Part shown: positions 26,401 to 42,303 of the stretch, in pieces
Layout: each line of letters opens with the position of its first letter
Position numbering within the stretch: position 1 is the stretch's first letter
Source: Cladorhizidae sp. MBARI D1340-BT2
Lineage: Eukaryota > Porifera > Demospongiae > Poecilosclerida > Cladorhizidae
Assembly: GCA_028752905.1 (NCBI GenBank)
Contig: JAQNBH010000008.1
Coordinates: 1,318,346-1,382,345, forward strand
Length of the DNA: 64,000 nucleotides
Direction: 5' to 3'
Notes under the pieces: generated by a model
The model's input: only the letters and a program-made list of their open reading frames with translations
Told to the model about the DNA's origin: nothing
Databases searched by the model: none
Translations under genes and position numbers: made by a program

Positions 26401-29400
26401 ACTAGTCTATTAAGCTAATAATAAGGGGCACTAGTCTATTAAGCTAATAATAAGGGGCACTAGTCTATTAAGCTAATAATAAGGGGCACTAGTCTATTAA
26501 GCTAATAATAAGGGGCACTAGTCTATTAAGCTAATAATAAGGGGCACTAGTCTATTAAGCTAATAATAAGGGGCACTAGTCTATTAAGCTAATAATAAGG
26601 GGCACTAGTCTATTAAGCTAATAATAAGGGGCACTAGTCTATTAAGCTAATAATAAGGGGCACTAGTCTATTAAGCTAATAATAAGGGGCACTAGTCTAT
26701 TAAGCTAATAATAAGGGGCACTAGTCTATTAAGCTAATAATAAGGGGCACTAGTCTATTAAGCTAATAATAAGGGGCACTAGTCTATTAAGCTAATAATA
26801 AGGGGCACTAGTCTATTAAGCTAATAATAAGGGGCACTAGTCTATTAAGCTAATAATAAGGGGCACTAGTCTATTAAGCTAATAATAAGGGGCACTAGTC
26901 TATTAAGCTAATAATAAGGGGCACTAGTCTATTAAGCTAATAATAAGGGGCACTAGTCTATTAAGCTAATAATAAGGGGCACTAGTCTATTAAGCTAATA
27001 ATAAGGGGCACTAGTCTATTAAGCTAATAATAAGGGGCACTAGTCTATTAAGCTAATAATAAGGGGCACTAGTCTATTAAGCTAATAATAAGGGGCACTA
27101 GTCTATTAAGCTAATAATAAGGGGCACTAGTCTATTAAGCTAATAATAAGGGGCACTAGTCTATTAAGCTAATAATAAGGGGCACTAGTCTATTAAGCTA
27201 ATAATAAGGGGCACTAGTCTATTAAGCTAATAATAAGGGGCACTAGTCTATTAAGCTAATAATAAGGGGCACTAGTCTATTAAGCTAATAATAAGGGGCA
27301 CTAGTCTATTAAGCTAATAATAAGGGGCACTAGTCTATTAAGCTAATAATAAGGGGCACTAGTCTATTAAGCTAATAATAAGGGGCACTAGTCTATTAAG
27401 CTAATAATAAGGGGCACTAGTCTATTAAGCTAATAATAAGGGGCACTAGTCTATTAAGCTAATAATAAGGGGCACTAGTCTATTAAGCTAATAATAAGGG
27501 GCACTAGTCTATTAAGCTAATAATAAGGGGCACTAGTCTATTAAGCTAATAATAAGGGGCACTAGTCTATTAAGCTAATAATAAGGGGCACTAGTCTATT
27601 AAGCTAATAATAAGGGGCACTAGTCTATTAAGCTAATAATAAGGGGCACTAGTCTATTAAGCTAATAATAAGGGGCACTAGTCTATTAAGCTAATAATAA
27701 GGGGCACTAGTCTATTAAGCTAATAATAAGGGGCACTAGTCTATTAAGCTAATAATAAGGGGCACTAGTCTATTAAGCTAATAATAAGGGGCACTAGTCT
27801 ATTAAGCTAATAATAAGGGGCACTAGTCTATTAAGCTAATAATAAGGGGCACTAGTCTATTAAGCTAATAATAAGGGGCACTAGTCTATTAAGCTAATAA
27901 TAAGGGGCACTAGTCTATTAAGCTAATAATAAGGGGCACTAGTCTATTAAGCTAATAATAAGGGGCACTAGTCTATTAAGCTAATAATAAGGGGCACTAG
28001 TCTATTAAGCTAATAATAAGGGGCACTAGTCTATTAAGCTAATAATAAGGGGCACTAGTCTATTAAGCTAATAATAAGGGGCACTAGTCTATTAAGCTAA
28101 TAATAAGGGGCACTAGTCTATTAAGCTAATAATAAGGGGCACTAGTCTATTAAGCTAATAATAAGGGGCACTAGTCTATTAAGCTAATAATAAGGGGCAC
28201 TAGTCTATTAAGCTAATAATAAGGGGCACTAGTCTATTAAGCTAATAATAAGGGGCACTAGTCTATTAAGCTAATAATAAGGGGCACTAGTCTATTAAGC
28301 TAATAATAAGGGGCACTAGTCTATTAAGCTAATAATAAGGGGCACTAGTCTATTAAGCTAATAATAAGGGGCACTAGTCTATTAAGCTAATAATAAGGGG
28401 CACTAGTCTATTAAGCTAATAATAAGGGGCACTAGTCTATTAAGCTAATAATAAGGGGCACTAGTCTATTAAGCTAATAATAAGGGGCACTAGTCTATTA
28501 AGCTAATAATAAGGGGCACTAGTCTATTAAGCTAATAATAAGGGGCACTAGTCTATTAAGCTAATAATAAGGGGCACTAGTCTATTAAGCTAATAATAAG
28601 GGGCACTAGTCTATTAAGCTAATAATAAGGGGCACTAGTCTATTAAGCTAATAATAAGGGGCACTAGTCTATTAAGCTAATAATAAGGGGCACTAGTCTA
28701 TTAAGCTAATAATAAGGGGCACTAGTCTATTAAGCTAATAATAAGGGGCACTAGTCTATTAAGCTAATAATAAGGGGCACTAGTCTATTAAGCTAATAAT
28801 AAGGGGCACTAGTCTATTAAGCTAATAATAAGGGGCACTAGTCTATTAAGCTAATAATAAGGGGCACTAGTCTATTAAGCTAATAATAAGGGGCACTAGT
28901 CTATTAAGCTAATAATAAGGGGCACTAGTCTATTAAGCTAATAATAAGGGGCACTAGTCTATTAAGCTAATAATAAGGGGCACTAGTCTATTAAGCTAAT
29001 AATAAGGGGCACTAGTCTATTAAGCTAATAATAAGGGGCACTAGTCTATTAAGCTAATAATAAGGGGCACTAGTCTATTAAGCTAATAATAAGGGGCACT
29101 AGTCTATTAAGCTAATAATAAGGGGCACTAGTCTATTAAGCTAATAATAAGGGGCACTAGTCTATTAAGCTAATAATAAGGGGCACTAGTCTATTAAGCT
29201 AATAATAAGGGGCACTAGTCTATTAAGCTAATAATAAGGGGCACTAGTCTATTAAGCTAATAATAAGGGGCACTAGTCTATTAAGCTAATAATAAGGGGC
29301 ACTAGTCTATTAAGCTAATAATAAGGGGCACTAGTCTATTAAGCTAATAATAAGGGGCACTAGTCTATTAAGCTAATAATAAGGGGCACTAGTCTATTAA

Positions 29401-32400
29401 GCTAATAATAAGGGGCACTAGTCTATTAAGCTAATAATAAGGGGCACTAGTCTATTAAGCTAATAATAAGGGGCACTAGTCTATTAAGCTAATAATAAGG
29501 GGCACTAGTCTATTAAGCTAATAATAAGGGGCACTAGTCTATTAAGCTAATAATAAGGGGCACTAGTCTATTAAGCTAATAATAAGGGGCACTAGTCTAT
29601 TAAGCTAATAATAAGGGGCACTAGTCTATTAAGCTAATAATAAGGGGCACTAGTCTATTAAGCTAATAATAAGGGGCACTAGTCTATTAAGCTAATAATA
29701 AGGGGCACTAGTCTATTAAGCTAATAATAAGGGGCACTAGTCTATTAAGCTAATAATAAGGGGCACTAGTCTATTAAGCTAATAATAAGGGGCACTAGTC
29801 TATTAAGCTAATAATAAGGGGCACTAGTCTATTAAGCTAATAATAAGGGGCACTAGTCTATTAAGCTAATAATAAGGGGCACTAGTCTATTAAGCTAATA
29901 ATAAGGGGCACTAGTCTATTAAGCTAATAATAAGGGGCACTAGTCTATTAAGCTAATAATAAGGGGCACTAGTCTATTAAGCTAATAATAAGGGGCACTA
30001 GTCTATTAAGCTAATAATAAGGGGCACTAGTCTATTAAGCTAATAATAAGGGGCACTAGTCTATTAAGCTAATAATAAGGGGCACTAGTCTATTAAGCTA
30101 ATAATAAGGGGCACTAGTCTATTAAGCTAATAATAAGGGGCACTAGTCTATTAAGCTAATAATAAGGGGCACTAGTCTATTAAGCTAATAATAAGGGGCA
30201 CTAGTCTATTAAGCTAATAATAAGGGGCACTAGTCTATTAAGCTAATAATAAGGGGCACTAGTCTATTAAGCTAATAATAAGGGGCACTAGTCTATTAAG
30301 CTAATAATAAGGGGCACTAGTCTATTAAGCTAATAATAAGGGGCACTAGTCTATTAAGCTAATAATAAGGGGCACTAGTCTATTAAGCTAATAATAAGGG
30401 GCACTAGTCTATTAAGCTAATAATAAGGGGCACTAGTCTATTAAGCTAATAATAAGGGGCACTAGTCTATTAAGCTAATAATAAGGGGCACTAGTCTATT
30501 AAGCTAATAATAAGGGGCACTAGTCTATTAAGCTAATAATAAGGGGCACTAGTCTATTAAGCTAATAATAAGGGGCACTAGTCTATTAAGCTAATAATAA
30601 GGGGCACTAGTCTATTAAGCTAATAATAAGGGGCACTAGTCTATTAAGCTAATAATAAGGGGCACTAGTCTATTAAGCTAATAATAAGGGGCACTAGTCT
30701 ATTAAGCTAATAATAAGGGGCACTAGTCTATTAAGCTAATAATAAGGGGCACTAGTCTATTAAGCTAATAATAAGGGGCACTAGTCTATTAAGCTAATAA
30801 TAAGGGGCACTAGTCTATTAAGCTAATAATAAGGGGCACTAGTCTATTAAGCTAATAATAAGGGGCACTAGTCTATTAAGCTAATAATAAGGGGCACTAG
30901 TCTATTAAGCTAATAATAAGGGGCACTAGTCTATTAAGCTAATAATAAGGGGCACTAGTCTATTAAGCTAATAATAAGGGGCACTAGTCTATTAAGCTAA
31001 TAATAAGGGGCACTAGTCTATTAAGCTAATAATAAGGGGCACTAGTCTATTAAGCTAATAATAAGGGGCACTAGTCTATTAAGCTAATAATAAGGGGCAC
31101 TAGTCTATTAAGCTAATAATAAGGGGCACTAGTCTATTAAGCTAATAATAAGGGGCACTAGTCTATTAAGCTAATAATAAGGGGCACTAGTCTATTAAGC
31201 TAATAATAAGGGGCACTAGTCTATTAAGCTAATAATAAGGGGCACTAGTCTATTAAGCTAATAATAAGGGGCACTAGTCTATTAAGCTAATAATAAGGGG
31301 CACTAGTCTATTAAGCTAATAATAAGGGGCACTAGTCTATTAAGCTAATAATAAGGGGCACTAGTCTATTAAGCTAATAATAAGGGGCACTAGTCTATTA
31401 AGCTAATAATAAGGGGCACTAGTCTATTAAGCTAATAATAAGGGGCACTAGTCTATTAAGCTAATAATAAGGGGCACTAGTCTATTAAGCTAATAATAAG
31501 GGGCACTAGTCTATTAAGCTAATAATAAGGGGCACTAGTCTATTAAGCTAATAATAAGGGGCACTAGTCTATTAAGCTAATAATAAGGGGCACTAGTCTA
31601 TTAAGCTAATAATAAGGGGCACTAGTCTATTAAGCTAATAATAAGGGGCACTAGTCTATTAAGCTAATAATAAGGGGCACTAGTCTATTAAGCTAATAAT
31701 AAGGGGCACTAGTCTATTAAGCTAATAATAAGGGGCACTAGTCTATTAAGCTAATAATAAGGGGCACTAGTCTATTAAGCTAATAATAAGGGGCACTAGT
31801 CTATTAAGCTAATAATAAGGGGCACTAGTCTATTAAGCTAATAATAAGGGGCACTAGTCTATTAAGCTAATAATAAGGGGCACTAGTCTATTAAGCTAAT
31901 AATAAGGGGCACTAGTCTATTAAGCTAATAATAAGGGGCACTAGTCTATTAAGCTAATAATAAGGGGCACTAGTCTATTAAGCTAATAATAAGGGGCACT
32001 AGTCTATTAAGCTAATAATAAGGGGCACTAGTCTATTAAGCTAATAATAAGGGGCACTAGTCTATTAAGCTAATAATAAGGGGCACTAGTCTATTAAGCT
32101 AATAATAAGGGGCACTAGTCTATTAAGCTAATAATAAGGGGCACTAGTCTATTAAGCTAATAATAAGGGGCACTAGTCTATTAAGCTAATAATAAGGGGC
32201 ACTAGTCTATTAAGCTAATAATAAGGGGCACTAGTCTATTAAGCTAATAATAAGGGGCACTAGTCTATTAAGCTAATAATAAGGGGCACTAGTCTATTAA
32301 GCTAATAATAAGGGGCACTAGTCTATTAAGCTAATAATAAGGGGCACTAGTCTATTAAGCTAATAATAAGGGGCACTAGTCTATTAAGCTAATAATAAGG

Positions 32401-35400
32401 GGCACTAGTCTATTAAGCTAATAATAAGGGGCACTAGTCTATTAAGCTAATAATAAGGGGCACTAGTCTATTAAGCTAATAATAAGGGGCACTAGTCTAT
32501 TAAGCTAATAATAAGGGGCACTAGTCTATTAAGCTAATAATAAGGGGCACTAGTCTATTAAGCTAATAATAAGGGGCACTAGTCTATTAAGCTAATAATA
32601 AGGGGCACTAGTCTATTAAGCTAATAATAAGGGGCACTAGTCTATTAAGCTAATAATAAGGGGCACTAGTCTATTAAGCTAATAATAAGGGGCACTAGTC
32701 TATTAAGCTAATAATAAGGGGCACTAGTCTATTAAGCTAATAATAAGGGGCACTAGTCTATTAAGCTAATAATAAGGGGCACTAGTCTATTAAGCTAATA
32801 ATAAGGGGCACTAGTCTATTAAGCTAATAATAAGGGGCACTAGTCTATTAAGCTAATAATAAGGGGCACTAGTCTATTAAGCTAATAATAAGGGGCACTA
32901 GTCTATTAAGCTAATAATAAGGGGCACTAGTCTATTAAGCTAATAATAAGGGGCACTAGTCTATTAAGCTAATAATAAGGGGCACTAGTCTATTAAGCTA
33001 ATAATAAGGGGCACTAGTCTATTAAGCTAATAATAAGGGGCACTAGTCTATTAAGCTAATAATAAGGGGCACTAGTCTATTAAGCTAATAATAAGGGGCA
33101 CTAGTCTATTAAGCTAATAATAAGGGGCACTAGTCTATTAAGCTAATAATAAGGGGCACTAGTCTATTAAGCTAATAATAAGGGGCACTAGTCTATTAAG
33201 CTAATAATAAGGGGCACTAGTCTATTAAGCTAATAATAAGGGGCACTAGTCTATTAAGCTAATAATAAGGGGCACTAGTCTATTAAGCTAATAATAAGGG
33301 GCACTAGTCTATTAAGCTAATAATAAGGGGCACTAGTCTATTAAGCTAATAATAAGGGGCACTAGTCTATTAAGCTAATAATAAGGGGCACTAGTCTATT
33401 AAGCTAATAATAAGGGGCACTAGTCTATTAAGCTAATAATAAGGGGCACTAGTCTATTAAGCTAATAATAAGGGGCACTAGTCTATTAAGCTAATAATAA
33501 GGGGCACTAGTCTATTAAGCTAATAATAAGGGGCACTAGTCTATTAAGCTAATAATAAGGGGCACTAGTCTATTAAGCTAATAATAAGGGGCACTAGTCT
33601 ATTAAGCTAATAATAAGGGGCACTAGTCTATTAAGCTAATAATAAGGGGCACTAGTCTATTAAGCTAATAATAAGGGGCACTAGTCTATTAAGCTAATAA
33701 TAAGGGGCACTAGTCTATTAAGCTAATAATAAGGGGCACTAGTCTATTAAGCTAATAATAAGGGGCACTAGTCTATTAAGCTAATAATAAGGGGCACTAG
33801 TCTATTAAGCTAATAATAAGGGGCACTAGTCTATTAAGCTAATAATAAGGGGCACTAGTCTATTAAGCTAATAATAAGGGGCACTAGTCTATTAAGCTAA
33901 TAATAAGGGGCACTAGTCTATTAAGCTAATAATAAGGGGCACTAGTCTATTAAGCTAATAATAAGGGGCACTAGTCTATTAAGCTAATAATAAGGGGCAC
34001 TAGTCTATTAAGCTAATAATAAGGGGCACTAGTCTATTAAGCTAATAATAAGGGGCACTAGTCTATTAAGCTAATAATAAGGGGCACTAGTCTATTAAGC
34101 TAATAATAAGGGGCACTAGTCTATTAAGCTAATAATAAGGGGCACTAGTCTATTAAGCTAATAATAAGGGGCACTAGTCTATTAAGCTAATAATAAGGGG
34201 CACTAGTCTATTAAGCTAATAATAAGGGGCACTAGTCTATTAAGCTAATAATAAGGGGCACTAGTCTATTAAGCTAATAATAAGGGGCACTAGTCTATTA
34301 AGCTAATAATAAGGGGCACTAGTCTATTAAGCTAATAATAAGGGGCACTAGTCTATTAAGCTAATAATAAGGGGCACTAGTCTATTAAGCTAATAATAAG
34401 GGGCACTAGTCTATTAAGCTAATAATAAGGGGCACTAGTCTATTAAGCTAATAATAAGGGGCACTAGTCTATTAAGCTAATAATAAGGGGCACTAGTCTA
34501 TTAAGCTAATAATAAGGGGCACTAGTCTATTAAGCTAATAATAAGGGGCACTAGTCTATTAAGCTAATAATAAGGGGCACTAGTCTATTAAGCTAATAAT
34601 AAGGGGCACTAGTCTATTAAGCTAATAATAAGGGGCACTAGTCTATTAAGCTAATAATAAGGGGCACTAGTCTATTAAGCTAATAATAAGGGGCACTAGT
34701 CTATTAAGCTAATAATAAGGGGCACTAGTCTATTAAGCTAATAATAAGGGGCACTAGTCTATTAAGCTAATAATAAGGGGCACTAGTCTATTAAGCTAAT
34801 AATAAGGGGCACTAGTCTATTAAGCTAATAATAAGGGCACTAGTCTATTAAGCTAATAAGGGGCACTAGTCTATTAAGCTAATAATAAGGGGCACTAGTC
34901 TATTAAGCTAATAATAAGGGGCACTAGTCTATTAAGCTAATAATAAGGGGCACTAGTCTATTAAGCTAATAATAAGGGGCACTAGTCTATTAAGCTAATA
35001 ATAAGGGGCACTAGTCTATTAAGCTAATAATAAGGGGCACTAGTCTATTAAGCTAATAATAAGGGGCACTAGTCTATTAAGCTAATAATAAGGGGCACTA
35101 GTCTATTAAGCTAATAATAAGGGGCACTAGTCTATTAAGCTAATAATAAGGGGCACTAGTCTATTAAGCTAATAATAAGGGGCACTAGTCTATTAAGCTA
35201 ATAATAAGGGGCACTAGTCTATTAAGCTAATAATAAGGGGCACTAGTCTATTAAGCTAATAATAAGGGGCACTAGTCTATTAAGCTAATAATAAGGGGCA
35301 CTAGTCTATTAAGCTAATAATAAGGGGCACTAGTCTATTAAGCTAATAATAAGGGGCACTAGTCTATTAAGCTAATAATAAGGGGCACTAGTCTATTAAG

Positions 35401-38400
35401 CTAATAATAAGGGGCACTAGTCTATTAAGCTAATAATAAGGGGCACTAGTCTATTAAGCTAATAATAAGGGGCACTAGTCTATTAAGCTAATAATAAGGG
35501 GCACTAGTCTATTAAGCTAATAATAAGGGGCACTAGTCTATTAAGCTAATAATAAGGGGCACTAGTCTATTAAGCTAATAATAAGGGGCACTAGTCTATT
35601 AAGCTAATAATAAGGGGCACTAGTCTATTAAGCTAATAATAAGGGGCACTAGTCTATTAAGCTAATAATAAGGGGCACTAGTCTATTAAGCTAATAATAA
35701 GGGGCACTAGTCTATTAAGCTAATAATAAGGGGCACTAGTCTATTAAGCTAATAATAAGGGGCACTAGTCTATTAAGCTAATAATAAGGGGCACTAGTCT
35801 ATTAAGCTAATAATAAGGGGCACTAGTCTATTAAGCTAATAATAAGGGGCACTAGTCTATTAAGCTAATAATAAGGGGCACTAGTCTATTAAGCTAATAA
35901 TAAGGGGCACTAGTCTATTAAGCTAATAATAAGGGGCACTAGTCTATTAAGCTAATAATAAGGGGCACTAGTCTATTAAGCTAATAATAAGGGGCACTAG
36001 TCTATTAAGCTAATAATAAGGGGCACTAGTCTATTAAGCTAATAATAAGGGGCACTAGTCTATTAAGCTAATAATAAGGGGCACTAGTCTATTAAGCTAA
36101 TAATAAGGGGCACTAGTCTATTAAGCTAATAATAAGGGGCACTAGTCTATTAAGCTAATAATAAGGGGCACTAGTCTATTAAGCTAATAATAAGGGGCAC
36201 TAGTCTATTAAGCTAATAATAAGGGGCACTAGTCTATTAAGCTAATAATAAGGGGCACTAGTCTATTAAGCTAATAATAAGGGGCACTAGTCTATTAAGC
36301 TAATAATAAGGGGCACTAGTCTATTAAGCTAATAATAAGGGGCACTAGTCTATTAAGCTAATAATAAGGGGCACTAGTCTATTAAGCTAATAATAAGGGG
36401 CACTAGTCTATTAAGCTAATAATAAGGGGCACTAGTCTATTAAGCTAATAATAAGGGGCACTAGTCTATTAAGCTAATAATAAGGGGCACTAGTCTATTA
36501 AGCTAATAATAAGGGGCACTAGTCTATTAAGCTAATAATAAGGGGCACTAGTCTATTAAGCTAATAATAAGGGGCACTAGTCTATTAAGCTAATAATAAG
36601 GGGCACTAGTCTATTAAGCTAATAATAAGGGGCACTAGTCTATTAAGCTAATAATAAGGGGCACTAGTCTATTAAGCTAATAATAAGGGGCACTAGTCTA
36701 TTAAGCTAATAATAAGGGGCACTAGTCTATTAAGCTAATAATAAGGGGCACTAGTCTATTAAGCTAATAATAAGGGGCACTAGTCTATTAAGCTAATAAT
36801 AAGGGGCACTAGTCTATTAAGCTAATAATAAGGGGCACTAGTCTATTAAGCTAATAATAAGGGGCACTAGTCTATTAAGCTAATAATAAGGGGCACTAGT
36901 CTATTAAGCTAATAATAAGGGGCACTAGTCTATTAAGCTAATAATAAGGGGCACTAGTCTATTAAGCTAATAATAAGGGGCACTAGTCTATTAAGCTAAT
37001 AATAAGGGGCACTAGTCTATTAAGCTAATAATAAGGGGCACTAGTCTATTAAGCTAATAATAAGGGGCACTAGTCTATTAAGCTAATAATAAGGGGCACT
37101 AGTCTATTAAGCTAATAATAAGGGGCACTAGTCTATTAAGCTAATAATAAGGGGCACTAGTCTATTAAGCTAATAATAAGGGGCACTAGTCTATTAAGCT
37201 AATAATAAGGGGCACTAGTCTATTAAGCTAATAATAAGGGGCACTAGTCTATTAAGCTAATAATAAGGGGCACTAGTCTATTAAGCTAATAATAAGGGGC
37301 ACTAGTCTATTAAGCTAATAATAAGGGGCACTAGTCTATTAAGCTAATAATAAGGGGCACTAGTCTATTAAGCTAATAATAAGGGGCACTAGTCTATTAA
37401 GCTAATAATAAGGGGCACTAGTCTATTAAGCTAATAATAAGGGGCACTAGTCTATTAAGCTAATAATAAGGGGCACTAGTCTATTAAGCTAATAATAAGG
37501 GGCACTAGTCTATTAAGCTAATAATAAGGGGCACTAGTCTATTAAGCTAATAATAAGGGGCACTAGTCTATTAAGCTAATAATAAGGGGCACTAGTCTAT
37601 TAAGCTAATAATAAGGGGCACTAGTCTATTAAGCTAATAATAAGGGGCACTAGTCTATTAAGCTAATAATAAGGGGCACTAGTCTATTAAGCTAATAATA
37701 AGGGGCACTAGTCTATTAAGCTAATAATAAGGGGCACTAGTCTATTAAGCTAATAATAAGGGGCACTAGTCTATTAAGCTAATAATAAGGGGCACTAGTC
37801 TATTAAGCTAATAATAAGGGGCACTAGTCTATTAAGCTAATAATAAGGGGCACTAGTCTATTAAGCTAATAATAAGGGGCACTAGTCTATTAAGCTAATA
37901 ATAAGGGGCACTAGTCTATTAAGCTAATAATAAGGGGCACTAGTCTATTAAGCTAATAATAAGGGGCACTAGTCTATTAAGCTAATAATAAGGGGCACTA
38001 GTCTATTAAGCTAATAATAAGGGGCACTAGTCTATTAAGCTAATAATAAGGGGCACTAGTCTATTAAGCTAATAATAAGGGGCACTAGTCTATTAAGCTA
38101 ATAATAAGGGGCACTAGTCTATTAAGCTAATAATAAGGGGCACTAGTCTATTAAGCTAATAATAAGGGGCACTAGTCTATTAAGCTAATAATAAGGGGCA
38201 CTAGTCTATTAAGCTAATAATAAGGGGCACTAGTCTATTAAGCTAATAATAAGGGGCACTAGTCTATTAAGCTAATAATAAGGGGCACTAGTCTATTAAG
38301 CTAATAATAAGGGGCACTAGTCTATTAAGCTAATAATAAGGGGCACTAGTCTATTAAGCTAATAATAAGGGGCACTAGTCTATTAAGCTAATAATAAGGG

Positions 38401-41400
38401 GCACTAGTCTATTAAGCTAATAATAAGGGGCACTAGTCTATTAAGCTAATAATAAGGGGCACTAGTCTATTAAGCTAATAATAAGGGCACTAGTCTATTA
38501 AGCTAATAATAAGGGGCACTAGTCTATTAAGCTAATAATAAGGGGCACTAGTCTATTAAGCTAATAATAAGGGCACTAGTCTATTAAGCTAATAATAAGG
38601 GCACTAGTCTATTAAGCTAATAATAAGGGGCACTAGTCTATTAAGCTAATAATAAGGGGCACTAGTCTATTAAGCTAATAATAAGGGGCACTAGTCTATT
38701 AAGCTAATAATAAGGGGCACTAGTCTATTAAGCTAATAATAAGGGGCACTAGTCTATTAAGCTAATAATAAGGGCACTAGTCTATTAAGCTAATAATAAG
38801 GGGCACTAGTCTATTAAGCTAATAATAAGGGGCACTAGTCTATTAAGCTAATAATAAGGGCACTAGTCTATTAAGCTAATAATAAGGGGCACTAGTCTAT
38901 TAAGCTAATAATAAGGGCACTAGTCTATTAAGCTAATAATAAGGGGCACTAGTCTATTAAGCTAATAATAAGGGGCACTAGTCTATTAAGCTAATAATAA
39001 GGGGCACTAGTCTATTAAGCTAATAATAAGGGCACTAGTCTATTAAGCTAATAATAAGGGCACTAGTCTATTAAGCTAATAATAAGGGCACTAGTCTATT
39101 AAGCTAATAATAAGGGGCACTAGTCTATTAAGCTAATAATAAGGGGCACTAGTCTATTAAGCTAATAATAAGGGCACTAGTCTATTAAGCTAATAATAAG
39201 GGCACTAGTCTATTAAGCTAATAATAAGGGGCACTAGTCTATTAAGCTAATAATAAGGGGCACTAGTCTATTAAGCTAATAATAAGGGGCACTAGTCTAT
39301 TAAGCTAATAATAAGGGGCACTAGTCTATTAAGCTAATAATAAGGGGCACTAGTCTATTAAGCTAATAATAAGGGGCACTAGTCTATTAAGCTAATAATA
39401 AGGGGCACTAGTCTATTAAGCTAATAATAAGGGGCACTAGTCTATTAAGCTAATAATAAGGGGCACTAGTCTATTAAGCTAATAATAAGGGGCACTAGTC
39501 TATTAAGCTAATAATAAGGGCACTAGTCTATTAAGCTAATAATAAGGGGCACTAGTCTATTAAGCTAATAATAAGGGGCACTAGTCTATTAAGCTAATAA
39601 TAAGGGCACTAGTCTATTAAGCTAATAATAAGGGGCACTAGTCTATTAAGCTAATAATAAGGGGCACTAGTCTATTAAGCTAATAATAAGGGGCACTAGT
39701 CTATTAAGCTAATAATAAGGGGCACTAGTCTATTAAGCTAATAATAAGGGGCACTAGTCTATTAAGCTAATAATAAGGGGCACTAGTCTATTAAGCTAAT
39801 AATAAGGGGCACTAGTCTATTAAGCTAATAATAAGGGCACTAGTCTATTAAGCTAATAATAAGGGGCACTAGTCTATTAAGCTAATAATAAGGGGCACTA
39901 GTCTATTAAGCTAATAATAAGGGGCACTAGTCTATTAAGCTAATAATAAGGGCACTAGTCTATTAAGCTAATAATAAGGGCACTAGTCTATTAAGCTAAT
40001 AATAAGGGACACTAGTCTATTAAGCTAATAATAAGGGGCACTAGTCTATTAAGCTAATAATAAGGGGCACTAGTCTATTAAGCTAATAATAAGGGGCACT
40101 AGTCTATTAAGCTAATAATAAGGGCACTAGTCTATTAAGCTAATAATAAGGGGCACTAGTCTATTAAGCTAATAATAAGGGGCACTAGTCTATTAAGCTA
40201 ATAATAAGGGGCACTAGTCTATTAAGCTAATAATAAGGGCACTAGTCTATTAAGCTAATAATAAGGGGCACTAGTCTATTAAGCTAATAATAAGGGGCAC
40301 TAGTCTATTAAGCTAATAATAAGGACACTAGTCTATTAAGCTAATAATAAGGGCACTAGTCTATTAAGCTAATAATAAGGGCACTAGTCTATTAAGCTAA
40401 TAATAAGGGCACTAGTCTATTAAGCTAATAATAAGGGGCACTAGTCTATTAAGCTAATAATAAGGGCACTAGTCTATTAAGCTAATAATAAGGGGCACTA
40501 GTCTATTAAGCTAATAATAAGGGGCACTAGTCTATTAAGCTAATAATAAGGGCACTAGTCTATTAAGCTAATAATAAGGGCACTAGTCTATTAAGCTAAT
40601 AATAAGGGGCACTAGTCTATTAAGCTAATAATAAGGGGCACTAGTCTATTAAGCTAATAATAAGGGCACTAGTCTATTAAGCTAATAATAAGGGCACTAG
40701 TCTATTAAGCTAATAATAAGGGGCACTAGTCTATTAAGCTAATAATAAGGGCACTAGTCTATTAAGCTAATAATAAGGGCACTAGTCTATTAAGCTAATA
40801 ATAAGGGGCACTAGTCTATTAAGCTAATAATAAGGGGCACTAGTCTATTAAGCTAATAATAAGGAGCACTAGTCTATTAAGCTAATAATAAGGGGCACTA
40901 GTCTATTAAGCTAATAATAAGGGGCACTAGTCTATTAAGCTAATAATAAGGGGCACTAGTCTATTAAGCTAATAATAAGGGCACTAGTCTATTAAGCTAA
41001 TAATAAGGGCACTAGTCTATTAAGCTAATAATAAGGGCACTAGTCTATTAAGCTAATAATAAGGGGCACTAGTCTATTAAGCTAATAATAAGGGGCACTA
41101 GTCTATTAAGCTAATAATAAGGGGCACTAGTCTATTAAGCTAATAATAAGGGGCACTAGTCTATTAAGCTAATAATAAGGGGCACTAGTCTATTAAGCTA
41201 ATAATAAGGGGCACTAGTCTATTAAGCTAATAATAAGGGCACTAGTCTATTAAGCTAATAATAAGGGGCACTAGTCTATTAAGCTAATAATAAGGGGCAC
41301 TAGTCTATTAAGCTAATAATAAGGGGCACTAGTCTATTAAGCTAATAATAAGGGGCACTAGTCTATTAAGCTAATAATAAGGGGCACTAGTCTATTAAGC

Positions 41401-42303
41401 TAATAATAAGGGGCACTAGTCTATTAAGCTAATAATAAGGGCACTAGTCTATTAAGCTAATAATAAGGGCACTAGTCTATTAAGCTAATAATAAGGGCAC
41501 TAGTCTATTAAGCTAATAATAAGGGCACTAGTCTATTAAGCTAATAATAAGAGGCACTAGTCTATTAAGCTAATAATAAGGGGCACTAGTCTATTAAGCT
41601 AATAATAAGGACACTAGTCTATTAAGCTAATAATAAGGGGCACTAGTCTATTAAGCTAATAATAAGGGGCACTAGTCTATTAAGCTAATAATAAGGGGCA
41701 CTAGTCTATTAAGCTAATAATAAGGGCACTAGTCTATTAAGCTAATAATAAGGGCACTAGTCTATTAAGCTAATAATAAGGGGCACTAGTCTATTAAGCT
41801 AATAATAAGGGCACTAGTCTATTAAGCTAATAATAAGGAGCACTAGTCTATTAAGCTAATAATAAGGGGCACTAGTCTATTAAGCTAATAATAAGGGGCA
41901 CTAGTCTATTAAGCTAATAATAAGGGGCACTAGTCTATTAAGCTAATAATAAGGGCACTAGTCTATTAAGCTAATAATAAGGGCACTAGTCTATTAAGCT
42001 AATAATAAGGGGCACTAGTCTATTAAGCTAATAATAAGGGGCACTAGTCTATTAAGCTAATAATAAGGGCACTAGTCTATTAAGCTAATAATAAGGGCAC
42101 TAGTCTATTAAGCTAATAATAAGGGGCACTAGTCTATTAAGCTAATAATAAGGGGCACTAGTCTATTAAGCTAATAATAAGGGCACTAGTCTATTAAGCT
42201 AATAATAAGGGCACTAGTCTATTAAGCTAATAATAAGGGCACTAGTCTATTAAGCTAATAATAAGGGCACTAGTCTATTAAGCTAATAATAAGGGGCACT
42301 AGT
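23476..42303. repeat. 29-bp tandem satellite, block 2
   Basis: About 650 copies of the same 29-bp unit. From 23476 to about 23815, 28- and 29-bp units are mixed, with stray 28-bp units near 24222 and 25120. From about 25140 to 38480 the copies are almost perfect, apart from one disturbed pair at about 34831-34862 (a 28-bp unit, then a unit lacking TAA). From 38480 to 42303 the array is again a mosaic. It includes rare G-run variants such as GGACAC (40323, 41609), GGAGCAC (40863, 41836) and GAGGCAC (41550). It ends in CTAGT (42299-42303), the left target-site copy of the retrotransposon. Confidence 0.98.
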